A DNA stretch of 64,000 nt from Bigelowiella natans CCMP2755 (taxonomy: Eukaryota; Cercozoa; Chlorarachniophyceae): NCBI GenBank assembly GCA_000320545.1, contig ADNK01003483.1:49885-113884 (forward strand), given 5' to 3'. The position numbers and the translations under genes were made by a program. Under the pieces are notes generated by a model that ran no database searches, had not been told where the DNA came from, and saw only the letters and a list, made by a program, of their open reading frames with translations. Positions 48,809 through 60,800 of this stretch are shown here, one piece after another (the stretch's first letter is position 1; every line of letters starts with the position of its first letter).

Positions 48809-49999
48809 ATGTCCTTCCTTGCAGTAGGAACTATTGCCTTAGCAGTTGTCCCGATTGGAACGCTTGCAAGACCCCTCGCTGCTCATCATCGATTCAGCAT
48901 TTCTTCTCCTTTATCCAAGCCCTCCTTCGGTGTCATTAGACGCAAGCGGGTGACTGTTGGTGCCAGTGATTTATCAACCAGTACAACTGATACGACAGCA
49001 AGTGGCTCAGTGAGAAAAAAGGGAAATGGAAATAGCGAGGGGGAGGATGACCAGGATGATCTTACTTTGAGGGGACAACTCGGAATACTAGCTCGAGATG
49101 CAATGATAAAGAGAACATATGTCACTGATATCGCCGGCTTCGCGGTAATTCCTGGTTAGGGGGGGGGGTAGAAAAAGCAGATAAATTCGACAAAGATTCG
49201 AGTTTTCCATAATAATGATACTTTTGACGTCGATCTTATTACATTGTATTGATTTAGTAGTTTCAGCATTACTGACACAACAAGCCTTTATACTGTACAA
49301 CTACCCAACACAATCAGGAAGCAGAAACTGAAGAAGGAAGTTTGAGGGAAAACGTGCTGAAGAAAAAGTCTTTCTCCGACGATACCGACTTTACTCGCGG
49401 CTCTGACGGTATTAAACGCAAATCGTATGATGCCTATAATCATCTGACGCTATTAGAATAACTATAATCGTCATCATCATCATCATCACGGTGTACTATG
49501 ATCCCTACCTCCTCTTCCTCCCCCTCTCCCAGTTTTCGACTACATATCGGTGCCTCGACGACTTGCAGTATTTGTGGCAGCTTATCTGGCTTTTCCCTTC
49601 CTTCAGCGACTTGTGATGCAGAGAGGAAATGGAGGGGGGGGGGGGAGGGAATGGAATAATGAGAGAAGAGAGATCAAAACCTTTGTAGCAAATACGTCCT
49701 GACAAATCGCGGCGTGAGGACAAATAGATATTCGGACTCTTTGAATGTGCCTAATTCTGACCATGCTATTGTCTTATCCTTAGCAATAATAATCAACTAA
49801 TATTCATTCTCATTTATGATTAGTTTGCACCTTCTGTAAGAGACGTGCAAATGAGCGAGCTTGTTGACTCCATTACTGGAGAGTTTTCTCCTGTTATGGT
49901 ACGATCATAATGATATTGTACCTGCCGATTGCTGCATCATTCATCATCATCCTTATCATCATCATTTTAGCTATTTCGAGATATCATTTCCATTGTTCT

Positions 50000-50057
<58 letters not shown>

Positions 50058-51307
50058 TACTCCTTCGATCGTAACAATTAGCATCTTCTTTTCTCTCCTG
50101 TTCAACAATGATTTAGGACGTTCTTTTCGCTCTTATTGCAAGCGATACGATATCAAGACTTTCACAAAGACAGGTGGTGTAGCTGCTCGTAATGTCCTAA
50201 CAACTTACAGTGATGACGACGATGACGCAATGCTATTGACTGTGAGATACTGAGTGCTATTGCAATGGTGTGGAGACGGCTGCATTCTTTATTGATTCCT
50301 TGTGTACGGTTGGTAATCAGGAGAAGATACAAGAGGCTGTGATAGAGGAGTTGGCATATTTGAAGGATTTAACAGCATCTTTAATAGGAATGCTACCATC
50401 TGAGATGATCATGATAACCACGCAAAACAAGCAGAAAAACAGCAGTAGAAGCACAATGAGGTACGTCAGTATAATAGGCCATCGTCGGTGTGTAATCGAG
50501 TGATCAGCTACTCGATTCCTTTGTTTTTGGCTCGCAATTACGCAATACTACTACTACTACTACTACTACCACTACTACTACTACTATAATCTGCTACTCT
50601 GCTACCTCATATAAACAATACAAGAAACATGAAAAGGGTGGGGCCTTTGAACCCTCTGATGGCGATTTCAGTTGCAGTAATAATGCATAGCATATCCACT
50701 AAGAGCTGCAATTAGCACACTCTCCCCTCCACATCGATGATGTTGTCGTATATGCATTTTCACTCTTATTCCCCGGGCTATGCTTCTTTCCTTTCTCACT
50801 TCATTCAGAGAGAAGGAAACACTAATGGCTCTCCTGTCAATATGGAGATATACGAATACGCTGATTTTCGGGACGCGAAACGGAGAGCTGGTAGGTATCA
50901 TCACTTCAACTGCTTTCTTGGAGTTGTCGGTTCTCTATCCATCTGGCCTCTTGCCCATTAGTACTATTGAGCCCTATATACCTACTTACCTGTGGTACCG
51001 ATTTGCTGCGAGCCTTACTGAACATCCTATGGTGTGCCCTTCGCTACTACTACTACCTCTGTGCAGGAGAACCTTCTTGAGGATGACCCTCTCGATTCTA
51101 TTTCTTCTCACATACACAAATTAAAGGTGAGAGCTGGCCACACACACACACGCGCGCGCGCGCCTCTAGTATATCAGTAGTATCACTATTCCAGTGCAAG
51201 CGCAAGCATTTCCTATTCGTAGCTTAGCTTTTGCTGTGCTGATTTTTCATCAATTTGGTTGTCAAGTTCTGTGGAGCTTTCATTTCCATTTTGGGAGAGA
51301 GATTATA

Positions 51308-51356
<49 letters not shown>

Positions 51357-52083
51357 TTATTGAAACACCCTAGCTTCTTGCTGCAACTACCGATAAGACC
51401 CAAGTTAAGGTTGCTAATCTCTATCTTAGGCCTTTGATATGAGTGCTTCAATGCTAGATGGAGGCGGTGACGGTGAGAACAATGTCAACCAAACCTATAA
51501 TGCATATTCAGCCCACCAGCAGCAGCACCAGTTTGCTACACTTCTCCACTACAACAACTTGGAAAACGTCGTCACGAATATACAAATGGCAAGGATGAGG
51601 AGGCTGGATAAGGTGCTATCCTGATAATATCGTAAGAGTCCTTTCATACCTCGAAGAGAACTGATTAAAAAATATAGAATTTGACCGAGGAATATCCTCG
51701 CAGCACGTACGACATCAATTTATAAATAACCATTGTATCTGCTAGCATAAAATCTCTCTCCTAAATAAGCATCTTGCTTTTTCTTTTTGTTTTGAAATAT
51801 TTTCTATCGTAGTTATCCCCCCCCTCCCCCCCCTCCCCTAATTTTACCGCTCCTGGTCACTGTTATCGCTATTAATTTGTTATTCTATGCTTGCTTGTTT
51901 GCCTTGTCTGACTGCTTCTCAAACCTGCAATTAATAATTAACACTCCTCATCATCATGTAATAAGGAAGGGGAGTCTATACCTTCTGCGGTCTACACGAT
52001 GATGGACACGTTATCTATGTACATTCTTTTCTCCTACATACTACTCGCAACATCTCACGGTGCAGAGCCCATCATGGTAAAAG

Positions 52084-52121
<38 letters not shown>

Positions 52122-53455
52122 TCTGACAGATAGAGGCTGAAGGATAGAGGATGTACACGATGAAGAAGATGATAATATATTTATTGGAAGAGGGGAGAAA
52201 GCCATACACACACGCGTCGTCATCATCATCATCATTATCATGATCGTCATGACCATCATCGTCGTCATCGTTATCATCAATACCACCTAATTACCATGCA
52301 GTATGCGCACCAATCCGGGAATATTAACTACTGGTTTGACATCGTTCTTGACTCTCTCGAAGAGGTGTTCCGCACCTTTCCGGTAAGCCTCTGCCCTCTA
52401 GTCTTAATCACCGCGAGTCATCACGCAAATTGGCAGTAGTAGAGCTCATAGGAATGAGAATAAGAATAATATCACTAGCAGCAGAGAAATTGATGCTAAT
52501 GAATTGAATTCAGACGTTCCTACACCGGTTGTTGTCCCCCCCCCCCTCCCCTGCTATCATACACAGCGATTTGGATTAGATGCGGAAGGAACTCTCTTCG
52601 CAGTGCTGCTTTCATGGTTATTCGATAACAATACAGTAGCTAGAGTGTTAGTGAGCTCAGTAATAAAGACTCAGGCGACGTGATACTTTTTTGGTACATC
52701 TAGCGTCTCTCTTCGCCTTCATCATCATACTCACTTCTCTCTGACAATGCAAACTGGTGTGTTCACTCTCCGGCTCTTAATTACTACTTAGTGACATATT
52801 TTGCTCACTACCGCCCTCACTAGTGTGCACTGGTGAAGAAGTAATAGTGTGTTCTTTGTTTGCATACCCCCTCTCTCTTGTCTGTATTTTTCTTGTTGTT
52901 TACAGGCTCCTCGTTGTGAAAAATCTAGTTCAAGATTTGAAGGAGTAGTACTGCACTTGTTGTATGCTAATATTTTAGTCAGTCGTGGTATATAGCTCAG
53001 TTACTATTGATTGTTCGCGGAAGTTTAATAGTGTGCTATTGTCCTCAAAGAGAGTCATTACTATTCACTAGATCGTATTGGCGTCACTAATCAACAATAC
53101 ACGTATCAGGATGATAACTGGTGCCTAATAGTGTTGATGTTCATATAATAATGACGATGGCGATGACGACGACGACGATGATTATGATGACGACGATTGT
53201 GGTGATTCTAGGCCTTTTGTTGGCAATGCACATATCCGCCGTATGATGTCAACAAACATCATCTATGGAATTCGCAGAGATATCGAGGTCTTTACATATT
53301 TAGTTTTATTCAAGACAACTCTTACATGCTGATGCTTCTTCCTTTTTCCCTACCATAACTACTACCAGTACTGTAACTACCTGTTGGCATTGTTCTTTTG
53401 CTTGAGAATTGTAATCACCCTCTTTTCTTTTCGATCCCTGCATGATACCGCTTAA
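48809..53455 (+). CDS. Membrane protein of unknown function with predicted N-terminal targeting peptide
   Basis: Fourteen plus exons join in phase: 48809-49144, 49318-49408, 49533-49612, 49824-49898, 50117-50173, 50321-50460, 50809-50890, 51067-51126, 51430-51611, 52302-52382, 52567-52646, 52906-52944, 53212-53287 and 53369-53455. The N-terminus (MSFLAVGTIALAVVPIGTLA) looks like a cleavable signal, followed by a Ser/Arg/Thr-rich stretch that could be a transit peptide; organelle import is inference. Hydrophobic segments are RRLAVFVAAYLAFPFLQRL, GTLFAVLLSWLF with VARVLLVVKNLV, and the C-terminal YLLALFFCLRIVITLFSF. Soluble parts are helical (QEAVIEELAYLKDLTASLIG). I do not recognise the family. 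Exon phases and strong donors make the structure reliable even though the function is unknown. A glutamine/histidine patch (AHQQQHQ) lies in the ninth exon. Confidence 0.8.
51310..51348. repeat. (CA)n microsatellite
   Basis: An intronic CA run between exons at 51126 and 51430 of the membrane-protein gene. Another intron carries (CT)n(CA)n at 50006-50057. Confidence 0.9.
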
Positions 53456-54299
53456 AAAATGGTACGGTTTGGATTGAAATTCTTATTTATTTTTTCTCGC
53501 ATACTTTTGCTATTTGGTAGACCGCTTTCAAGAAATCTGGTCAGTAGAGCTAATATCTGTATATCGTTATTTCCCATAGATATCAAACGTCTTTGTCCTC
53601 GATCGTAGATAGATATAGGTGCTGTGATCGTTGTGTTTTTGCTTTCCCTCTCGACGGTCTACTGTTTTTGTGCTTTGTTTGTCATGTAACAAATATATTA
53701 ACATCCAGGGAAAGAGGGATTGGTGCAAAGGACGAAGAAGATTACAATTTCGAGAGCAAATGTAATAGAGTTTTCATAAAAACAGATAATATCATTAGAG
53801 AGAGTACCTGTTCATTTTCGTTAGATACCAAATCTAAGGCTCTAAATGATATTGTTGATGTTTTCATATGCATATATATCTTCAGAGACTCATCGATACA
53901 CTAACATCAAGATCGCCATGAGCTGCAGATGTAGATTCACTACAATCTATTCATAACTTATGATGTCGCATTCAGTTGATAAGAAAATACTTTACGAGTA
54001 GAGTCACAACACTAGTGACAATCGCAGACCGTGGATCAAAATTCGGGGGTGGATGTTGACACCAACTGTGTCTCTCCGAAGCCTTAAACAGTTGTAGAGT
54101 TCAGCAAAGCTGCCTTCTCATCCCAGTTGGGATGTCAGCAGGTAGTTGATAGTTATTGATATCTAGATGATAAATGTTTGAATTTGCTGTTAGTGATCTA
54201 AGTCGAACAGAGAGAGCTCTCACGTGCAACTATTTCATCCGCAACACATCCCTTAGATTCCTTAAATTTCTTGTAATTTGATCAAAGCTAAAATGAAAT

Positions 54300-54970
54300 G
54301 TGAACAAAATCTTGATCGCATTTACACGCTAGCACGCTCTAGTGTTCACTACCTAGCTAGCTAGACTGCACATGGACCATGCACTACTAGACTAGTAGTA
54401 TAGTTACACTGCATGCTAGCATTACGATGTCCAGCCGTCTAGCTCTAGAGCCATTCTAGCATTGTGCGCCTCACTTTTGTCAATGCGGCTAGGCGAAAAG
54501 GCGGGTCCAATGCAAACTCAACAGCAAGCACGATTTGATTCTCAATGGAACTAGCTAGCTAGCTAGTTAGCCAGGGCAGAGCAAAATGCATGGATGTGCA
54601 TGATCTAGATGACTAGATGATGCTAAATTCACACGTGCCAGAGCATCAAATTGGTGTGGATTGGTCTAGCTAGCTAGCTAGCTAGTGGCAGCGGCGTTGT
54701 GCGGCTAACTAGCTAGCGAAATGAGCATGTTCATTTCACTAGCTAGCTAGTTCTAGAGTTCTAGCTTGTAGAATTTTTTCCTATGCGCAATGCGTTCAAT
54801 GCTAGAATGCTAGAATGCACACATGTGAATCGAATCAATATGAGCTGCAGTCGCATGCTCATGTAATTGCCTGTATGTGAGGTAATCAGCGAGGCAGCGA
54901 TCGAAAGATGCATTTCTAGTCCGTTGTGTTGTGTAGGCTGCACGCGCGTCGGTAGGCCATTGTATGCCGC
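54300..54970. other. CTAG/GCATGC-rich convergent intergenic island 5
   Basis: This is the strongest example. It lies between the plus stop at 53455 and the minus stop at 55217. By eye I count about 33 CTAG words in roughly 670 bp, many as overlapping CTAGCTAG runs (54549-54568, 54663-54685, 54739-54751), with GCATGC, TGCA and ACATGT words between them. About 2-3 would be expected by chance. The flanks, 53456-54299 and 54971-55216, hold nothing I can support. Confidence 0.75.
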
Positions 54971-55216
54971 AACATAGGTAATAATGAGTAGAACACCATG
55001 TATCTGATTATGGCTGTTCTCGACGACACCATTCTCTATTGAAATATTGAAATGCGCACAATGTGTCCTCGCTGTTGTGTTGTTTCAAATTCATTACGAA
55101 CGCGACTCCATATAACAGACCAAAAATTGTTCTTATACGATGGAATTTTGTTTTAAGAGCGACCCAAAACAACCATACTTAAATTTTGTATTAGTATTCA
55201 CCTCATCACATTAGTA

Positions 55217-57489
55217 TTACCATAAACCCCAAAAACCAGAGCTTTCTCCATTGATTTTGCTATTCAATTTCTTTATAATGGAATCAAATTTCTTTTGCAA
55301 GGCATCCTTTTTGGCTTCGGATTTTGATTTGGATGATTCAATTAGCTGAATGATAGACACACATGGTTGTACTCATGGTCATATTTAGTAGCATACAAGC
55401 TAGAAAGAAGGGAAGATTAGAGGGCGAGTAGGATAAAGAATCTGGAGTTATCACGACAGAGAGAGATGGTGAAAGTTTGGGTAAACTCGCCTTATCGTGT
55501 TCAGACTGTGTGAGTTCCTTCATTTTTAGAATGAAGTCCGTTCTATTGATTTCTGTGTCCATTAAAAAGCAAAGAATTGGATCTCTGTAAAAATGTAGTA
55601 AATTGTCCTCATACCTTTTCCATCTGTGAAAGTTTTGAATTTCAAGCCGTTTAACCACCTCTGGAAGAATCCAAACGTCCCTACGAGTAAGTATGATTGG
55701 TTTCAAAGAGAACAGGTAACTCAACGCATTTTACAATAAAATACGGTTAGTACACCTTTCATGTGTTCAAAATGAGAGATTTTGTGGAAATGCTTTTGAA
55801 TCTTTGGAAATTCCGTTTCGTCAATCACCTAATTGAAGGACCTTTTTAAATTTTCTATGAAACTGAACAAGAAATTGAACTGAATACCCTATCCTCTCCA
55901 TCAGCATCCTCGAAGTATACTCTTGCCCGATTTAAAACATCGTCTGTGGATCGATCGATGGTTCATAATTTTTTATTGGATGATAGGCTTGTAAAACAAA
56001 CCTCTTTGATATTCAATTTCGGCGATCTCTACTTGATTTCTTATCTGCATCAAAATTGAAAAACAATATTGGATCAGTGAAGCAATTTGGGCCTAAAGGC
56101 GATATTGTACTTTCTCTTGCTCTATGCACAATGCCTGACGTTGTTCGATTTGCTTTATAGCTTGGGATAATGTCTAAATCACAAAATGAAAACATCACAA
56201 ATAAAAGTTTCGCATAAACAAATAAGATTTCTCATTAATGATCAGGAAACCTTTTCTCGAATTCCTCAATATCTTCAACACCATTGACCTGGTCGTTCAA
56301 AATTTTGGCCGCTTCCTATACAATACGCTATTGTTACCATGTTAATATTAATATCGCAGTCCTCAATTATGCTACCAAGTACCGATATTTTTTTCTGCTG
56401 CTGCGTTAGCTCCACAGAGTTGTCCAACAAAATCTTGACGAGGTTAAACCACAATGTGTAAGAACTCAGAATCAACGTGTTTCGTGAGACAAGTGTTACC
56501 TGGTTTTCATGCAGAAAATTTTCATGTTTTTTTTGGAGGGCTTTAATGTCTCCTTGGAAGAAGCAAAGTTTCCATCAACTTAATTACTTCATGCCAAAAG
56601 AGAAGAATCTACTTTTCAGGTGATTGTATTTGTCGAAAAACTTTTCTGATGCCTTCGCATGACCTAAAAAATAGAATATCTATTAATCTAAGGTATGTAC
56701 CTGATTGACGTAAGGGAACAAATAGAAAAATTCGCTATCGAAAGATAATAGTTAAGATTAATACATATGCTGACTTACTTCGAAGTACAGCAAAGTTCCA
56801 GTTGTAACAAAAGGATAGCAATGTAATAATAGCCCAGATAACAGCGTAAGCCATAGCAAAATGCAACTGGTCTACATCAGGATCCTAATGTCAAAATAAA
56901 ATTGTTCGATAAAAAGTGCTGTAGTAAGCAGGTAGGCAGCAACCTGGCTCACGCCGACTCCTATGCCTCCCAATATCATGCCACTTCCAAATATGTATCT
57001 TGTTTGGTGACTGAATGGTGTACCAAAACCGAAACGGGAGAGACGATTAAAATATGCTTACTTTAGTGAAATGGAACAGGTTACCATGGTTTTTCTTGTT
57101 CTAGGCTCAAGTCATCCAGCTCATTTTCAACATTCTGTATTTTCCCAGAAGATTCATGATAGGATTGCTGGGCAGATTTGAAGTCACTATCATGAATGGA
57201 AATTGAAGCCTCGATTGAGGGACTGCGCTCTTTGTGACCAGGGGAGAGAAGAGATGACTCTGATAAAAAAACTCATTTTACTATTATGATCTAAAAACAA
57301 ACAGCCACAAGAAACATGATCTCAAAATCATGTTGCCATTGTTTCTATTGCCCGTCCACCATGCCTTTGTTCAACCTGTGCCTATATTTTCTAGCATCTG
57401 CGGTGAGTATGCGATAATATTGGCACGGCCTTTGAATAGAATGTAGCAGATAGACCCAGGCACTGCTTACTTTCATTGGCGGGCTGCAT
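55217..57489 (-). CDS. Two-helix membrane protein with long coiled coil, unknown
   Basis: More than twelve minus exons are visible. The start MQPANE (57489, donor gtaagc) joins SSLLSPGHKERSPSIEA and a short acidic stretch. Two hydrophobic segments follow: IFGSGMILGGIGVGVSQ (about 56944-57002) and FAMAYAVIWAIITLLSF with CYNWNFAVL (56777-56883). A long series of coiled-coil exons comes next: GHAKASEKFFDKYNHLK, DIKALQKKHENFLHENQ, DNSVELTQQQKKIS, AAKILNDQVNGVEDIEEFEK, SQAIKQIEQRQALCIEQEK, NQVEIAEIEYQR and NRARVYFEDADGEDR. The C-terminal part has RDVWILPEVVKRLEIQNF and ends NSKINGESSGFWGLW. The layout suggests a membrane-anchored tether or scaffold; this is inference and no family is recognised. 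One intron uses a GC donor (AAG-gcgagt, at about 55486-55491). The gene is divergent from 57803, sharing about 310 bp. Confidence 0.72.
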
Positions 57490-57802
57490 GGTCGGTCTCC
57501 AAATTAGGAAATTAGAATCACAAAGTTTTCGGATATTTTTTTACAAAAAAGAGAGTACGATTTTGTATAGCGTCATACTACACTACGTGTCGTCCACTCA
57601 AAATTCTCCTTTTGTAGGCCGAGATTACTGGGGATTTGAGTTGCTTTGGAAGCATCAGATTTTTTTGGTCGGAAGACGAACGAATCAAAGAGATGCGGTT
57701 CTTCGTATCGCGACAGGATCTTTTTGATTGTCGCGATGTGTATTTGGATTGTCTTTTATGTAAGACGAAGAGAAGTAAACTCGACGAACTTTGTTGACAA
57801 AC

Positions 57803-59490
57803 ATGGACAACGCCGCACCTGGCATCCCTCTGGTCAAAGCAACCATGGAATCAATCTGGGCCCTCACGGAAAGGGTAGTTCGGTCATCCACGCAATAATA
57901 TGTTATCATATTTATTTATTCATAATGAATATGCATATAAGATAGTGTCAGTATTGTTCACCTGCCCAATGAATTAAAAAATGAGATGAATTTCAGACAT
58001 TCTTTAACTTGACATCTGCCAAGTTATGAAACATGGTTGCGATTTAGATTGAGTACCTTGAACGCGAAGTTGGTGGACCAAACTCTGAACCTTCGGCAGT
58101 ATTGAGTTTCTCAGGGTAAAATATTCTTTTCATCAGCATAGTTTAGATGTTCGTACGGAAGCACACACAAATCTTATTTAAATGTTATAACTTATTGTCT
58201 AAATATTGGACGGGAGAAGTCTTGGGAATTCTATGGCCCGCAACAATAGGTATGCCAATTCGGCTGAGTTCGACACAAGCTACGCATCCCTAAAGTCAGT
58301 AGACTCATCGATATCTTTAGCTGAAGATAACACGGTAATAGCCTCATGGTAGCAAAGTGGTAGAGTGGCGTTCTTCATGCCGCATTCGCGGGTTCGATTT
58401 CAACCATCCTTGAACATTGAGACAAAAGTAAAATAGTGAGCTTTCAACCGATTTGCTGTTAAAGAGACTGAACAGGGAAATCCTTATTTGGAAATTTGAG
58501 ATTATACTTCTAGCTTCTTCAGATAATGGAGTCTCTACTTCTCAGAAGCAAAAGAAGGAAGAAGATAAGGGGGCAGAAATCTCTTCCACGCCAACGAATA
58601 AAAAAAATGGGACACTAAAAAGAAGGTAGCTTTACATACTTTGTGGAAGTAGTAGCACTGGTACATTAATTATTTTCAACATCAGTGGAAGCTATGCAGT
58701 TTCATCTCCTTCAGGATCATCTGGCCGCCCCCCGTTAAGTGGTGGGGTAACACCACCAAGACAGAAAAAGGAAAGTCATGGCGACATGAAGAAAACTGTC
58801 TATAGACCTTCATCCCAAAAGCCGCGATCTATCTTGTCGATAATACGAAGTTTTGACTCTACAATGAGAAGATATATGCAGCGGGATGAGCTTAAAAAAC
58901 TACCCAAACTTTTGGAAATGTCAGTGAAAACATCATCAAAGTTAGATACGTTTTCAAATAACATTTCAAAAGGTATCAAAAATTGGGGTTTATGTTGGAC
59001 ACGCAGAACGACACCCTTGGTGCAGAGGGTTACTACTTTAAGCAGCTTGAAAAAGCCTCTCCTAATTTCTGTTATCTCAGGGGTTCTTGAAGATCTTCGG
59101 GCAAAACAAAAACTTGTAGTTAGCAACATGGCTTGGCTTGAGTATGTAAGGAACATGTTCGTCGAGGTCCTAATACCCATATTCAAAACGAGTCTTAAGT
59201 TTAATATTCATTGAATCTTAACTTGAAGCTTCAAGATCTTGAGCCAAATATAATCTCTGAAGTACCATATGAAGCAACTACATTTGATGAGGTATGTTAA
59301 TACTTAGAATATGATGAAAGAGTCTAATGAGTATAATATTTAGCAATTGCTTAAGGCTGAAGCTGCAATCTCAATCCAGACCAAGAGGGCCTTAGAAATT
59401 CAAAGGGCAATTAATGAGATGGCTCTTTCATATAATAAAATAGTAATCGAACACATAAAACTCGAGGAAACTGATTATAGCTTTTGTTAA
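57803..59490 (+). CDS. Helical protein of unknown function, possible SNARE-like C-terminus
   Basis: The start MDNAAPGIPLVKATMESIWA (57803) joins IEYLEREVGGPNSEPSAVLS, then GLGNSMARNNRYANSAEFD and a Ser-rich region ending SISLAEDNT. Later exons are basic and Ser/Pro-rich (TSQKQKKEEDKGAEISSTP; SGRPPLSGGVTPPRQKKESH). A helical exon follows (SFDSTMRRYMQRDELKKLPK; VLEDLRAKQKLVVSNMAWLE), then LQDLEPNIISEVPYEATTFD and EAAISIQTKRALEIQRAINE-MALSYNKIVI, ending TAA at 59490. The last helix resembles the N-terminal half of a Qa-SNARE motif, but the zero-layer position is not Gln and there is no membrane anchor, so I do not call it a SNARE. Some intron phases are unresolved. A small possible exon after it (59608-59670, INALTMKLLMLDSESF) does not join in phase. 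Confidence 0.55.
58341..58409 (+). pseudogene. Degenerate tRNA-like sequence in an intron
   Basis: The segment has an A-box-like part (tagcaaagtggtagagtgg), an anticodon-arm-like hairpin (tggcg ... tgccg around ttcttca), and a clear B-box-like part (gggttcgatttc, 58390-58401). The acceptor ends and the T stem do not pair, so it cannot be a working tRNA. It lies inside an intron of the 57803-59490 gene. It could be an old tRNA copy or the head of a decayed tRNA-derived SINE. Confidence 0.5.
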
Positions 59491-59649
59491 GATTTAGTAA
59501 CAGGTTCCTCAATTTCAGCAATGTATGATGTGAACAACCTTGTTCGAATAAATTTGGCTTAATCCTTAACTTTATTCTGATGATTTCGAATAATTTTCTT
59601 TTCAGATTAATGCTCTCACGATGAAATTGCTCATGCTGGATTCCGAATC

Positions 59650-60190
59650 ATTCAAGGTCGGAGCTAGCTAAAAAAATATCATGCTGCAAAGCCAGAAGCT
59701 TTAAATGACTACCTCTTCAACCCAGCAAAATTATGACGTCGTGGGGCAGTGTCCTTTAAAAATTTTGGTTGCATAGTTGTAGACGTGTAAGCCATCTCTT
59801 GAATCGCAGTGACAAAGCTGTAGTAAACCCACACGAGTATGCAGCGGCGCGACGAGAGTTTTGGAAATGCTGAAAAACCCGCACATTGCGGCATGCATGC
59901 AGATGGCCATGCATGGGGACATGCATGTCCATGTACATGCTAGCATGGAAAGGCGCACAAGCAACGCAATGAAGTGAGATCTGAAGGTGTTTGGCAGAAC
60001 CATGCAATCAATGCAGCAAGTTCTAGTGTTCTAGTGTTGACATCTAGACATGTGCACGTGAGTTGTCTGGCTAGCTGGCTGTGTGGTTTTCCGAGGAACG
60101 ACATTGAACGCTTGAAGCACTTGAAATAGGCTGTGCGACAGGCACAGTCACGTGCACCATGATCACCTCTTCTGGTGTTGTGTAACGTGA

Positions 60191-60234
<44 letters not shown>

Positions 60235-60800
60235 GTGTGTGTCACGCGCGCGTTCACTGCTGCCATTGGTGACTTGCCAGCTTCAACAGGCTAGCAGGCT
60301 TGCGTTGTGGCCAGGTACGTGACGTGCTCTGCAAGCGTCGCTAGGTCTAGAGATCGAGAAGACTCCGATCACGCTGGCTAGCTGGCTAGCTGCTGGCCAG
60401 ATTATCCAGCTGCTGGCCAGCTGGCTCCAGTTTGCGCTGGCTAGCTGGCTCGTCTCAGATGGTTGATTGCATTGAACGATCGTGAACGTGTGCAAACGTG
60501 CAGCACTGCCCTAGTGCCAGACTGCCAGACTGACGCAGTCACCACGACACGTGAGAACACCACACGTGCGAAATTGCGATCAACAAGCTAGGCAAGGCCA
60601 GCAGGGTTGGCACGATTTGTCTGAAACAAACTTCCAACCACTCCTGTGGAACTGCTTCATCCCACCCTTTACGCGTCACGAAGAAATCAGCGCAACATGT
60701 TGTCTGTGCACCGTGTTGAACGTCAAATTGTCATCAACGTTTCAATGTGATCACAGGTCTCACCGTGACACCCCCGCTAGCCCGCTGGCCGCTGGCCCGG
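59650..60800. other. CTAG/GCTAGC-rich intergenic island 6
   Basis: This is a long stretch with the same word content as the convergent islands: GCATGC and CATGCATG near 59885-59945, and repeated CTGGCTAGCTGG/GCTGGCCAG units at 60373-60455. It contains a (TG)n run at 60194-60231 and ends in a GC-rich palindromic block near 60770-60815. Several open frames cross it on both strands, all translations of repeats. Confidence 0.65.

Noticed and set aside
58341-58409. Functional tRNA gene
   Set aside because: Acceptor and T stems do not pair; called a relic only.
59342-59490. Second Qa-SNARE (Tlg2/SYP4-like) motif
   Set aside because: Likeness is limited to EIQRAINEMA; the zero-layer residue is not Gln and no membrane anchor follows.
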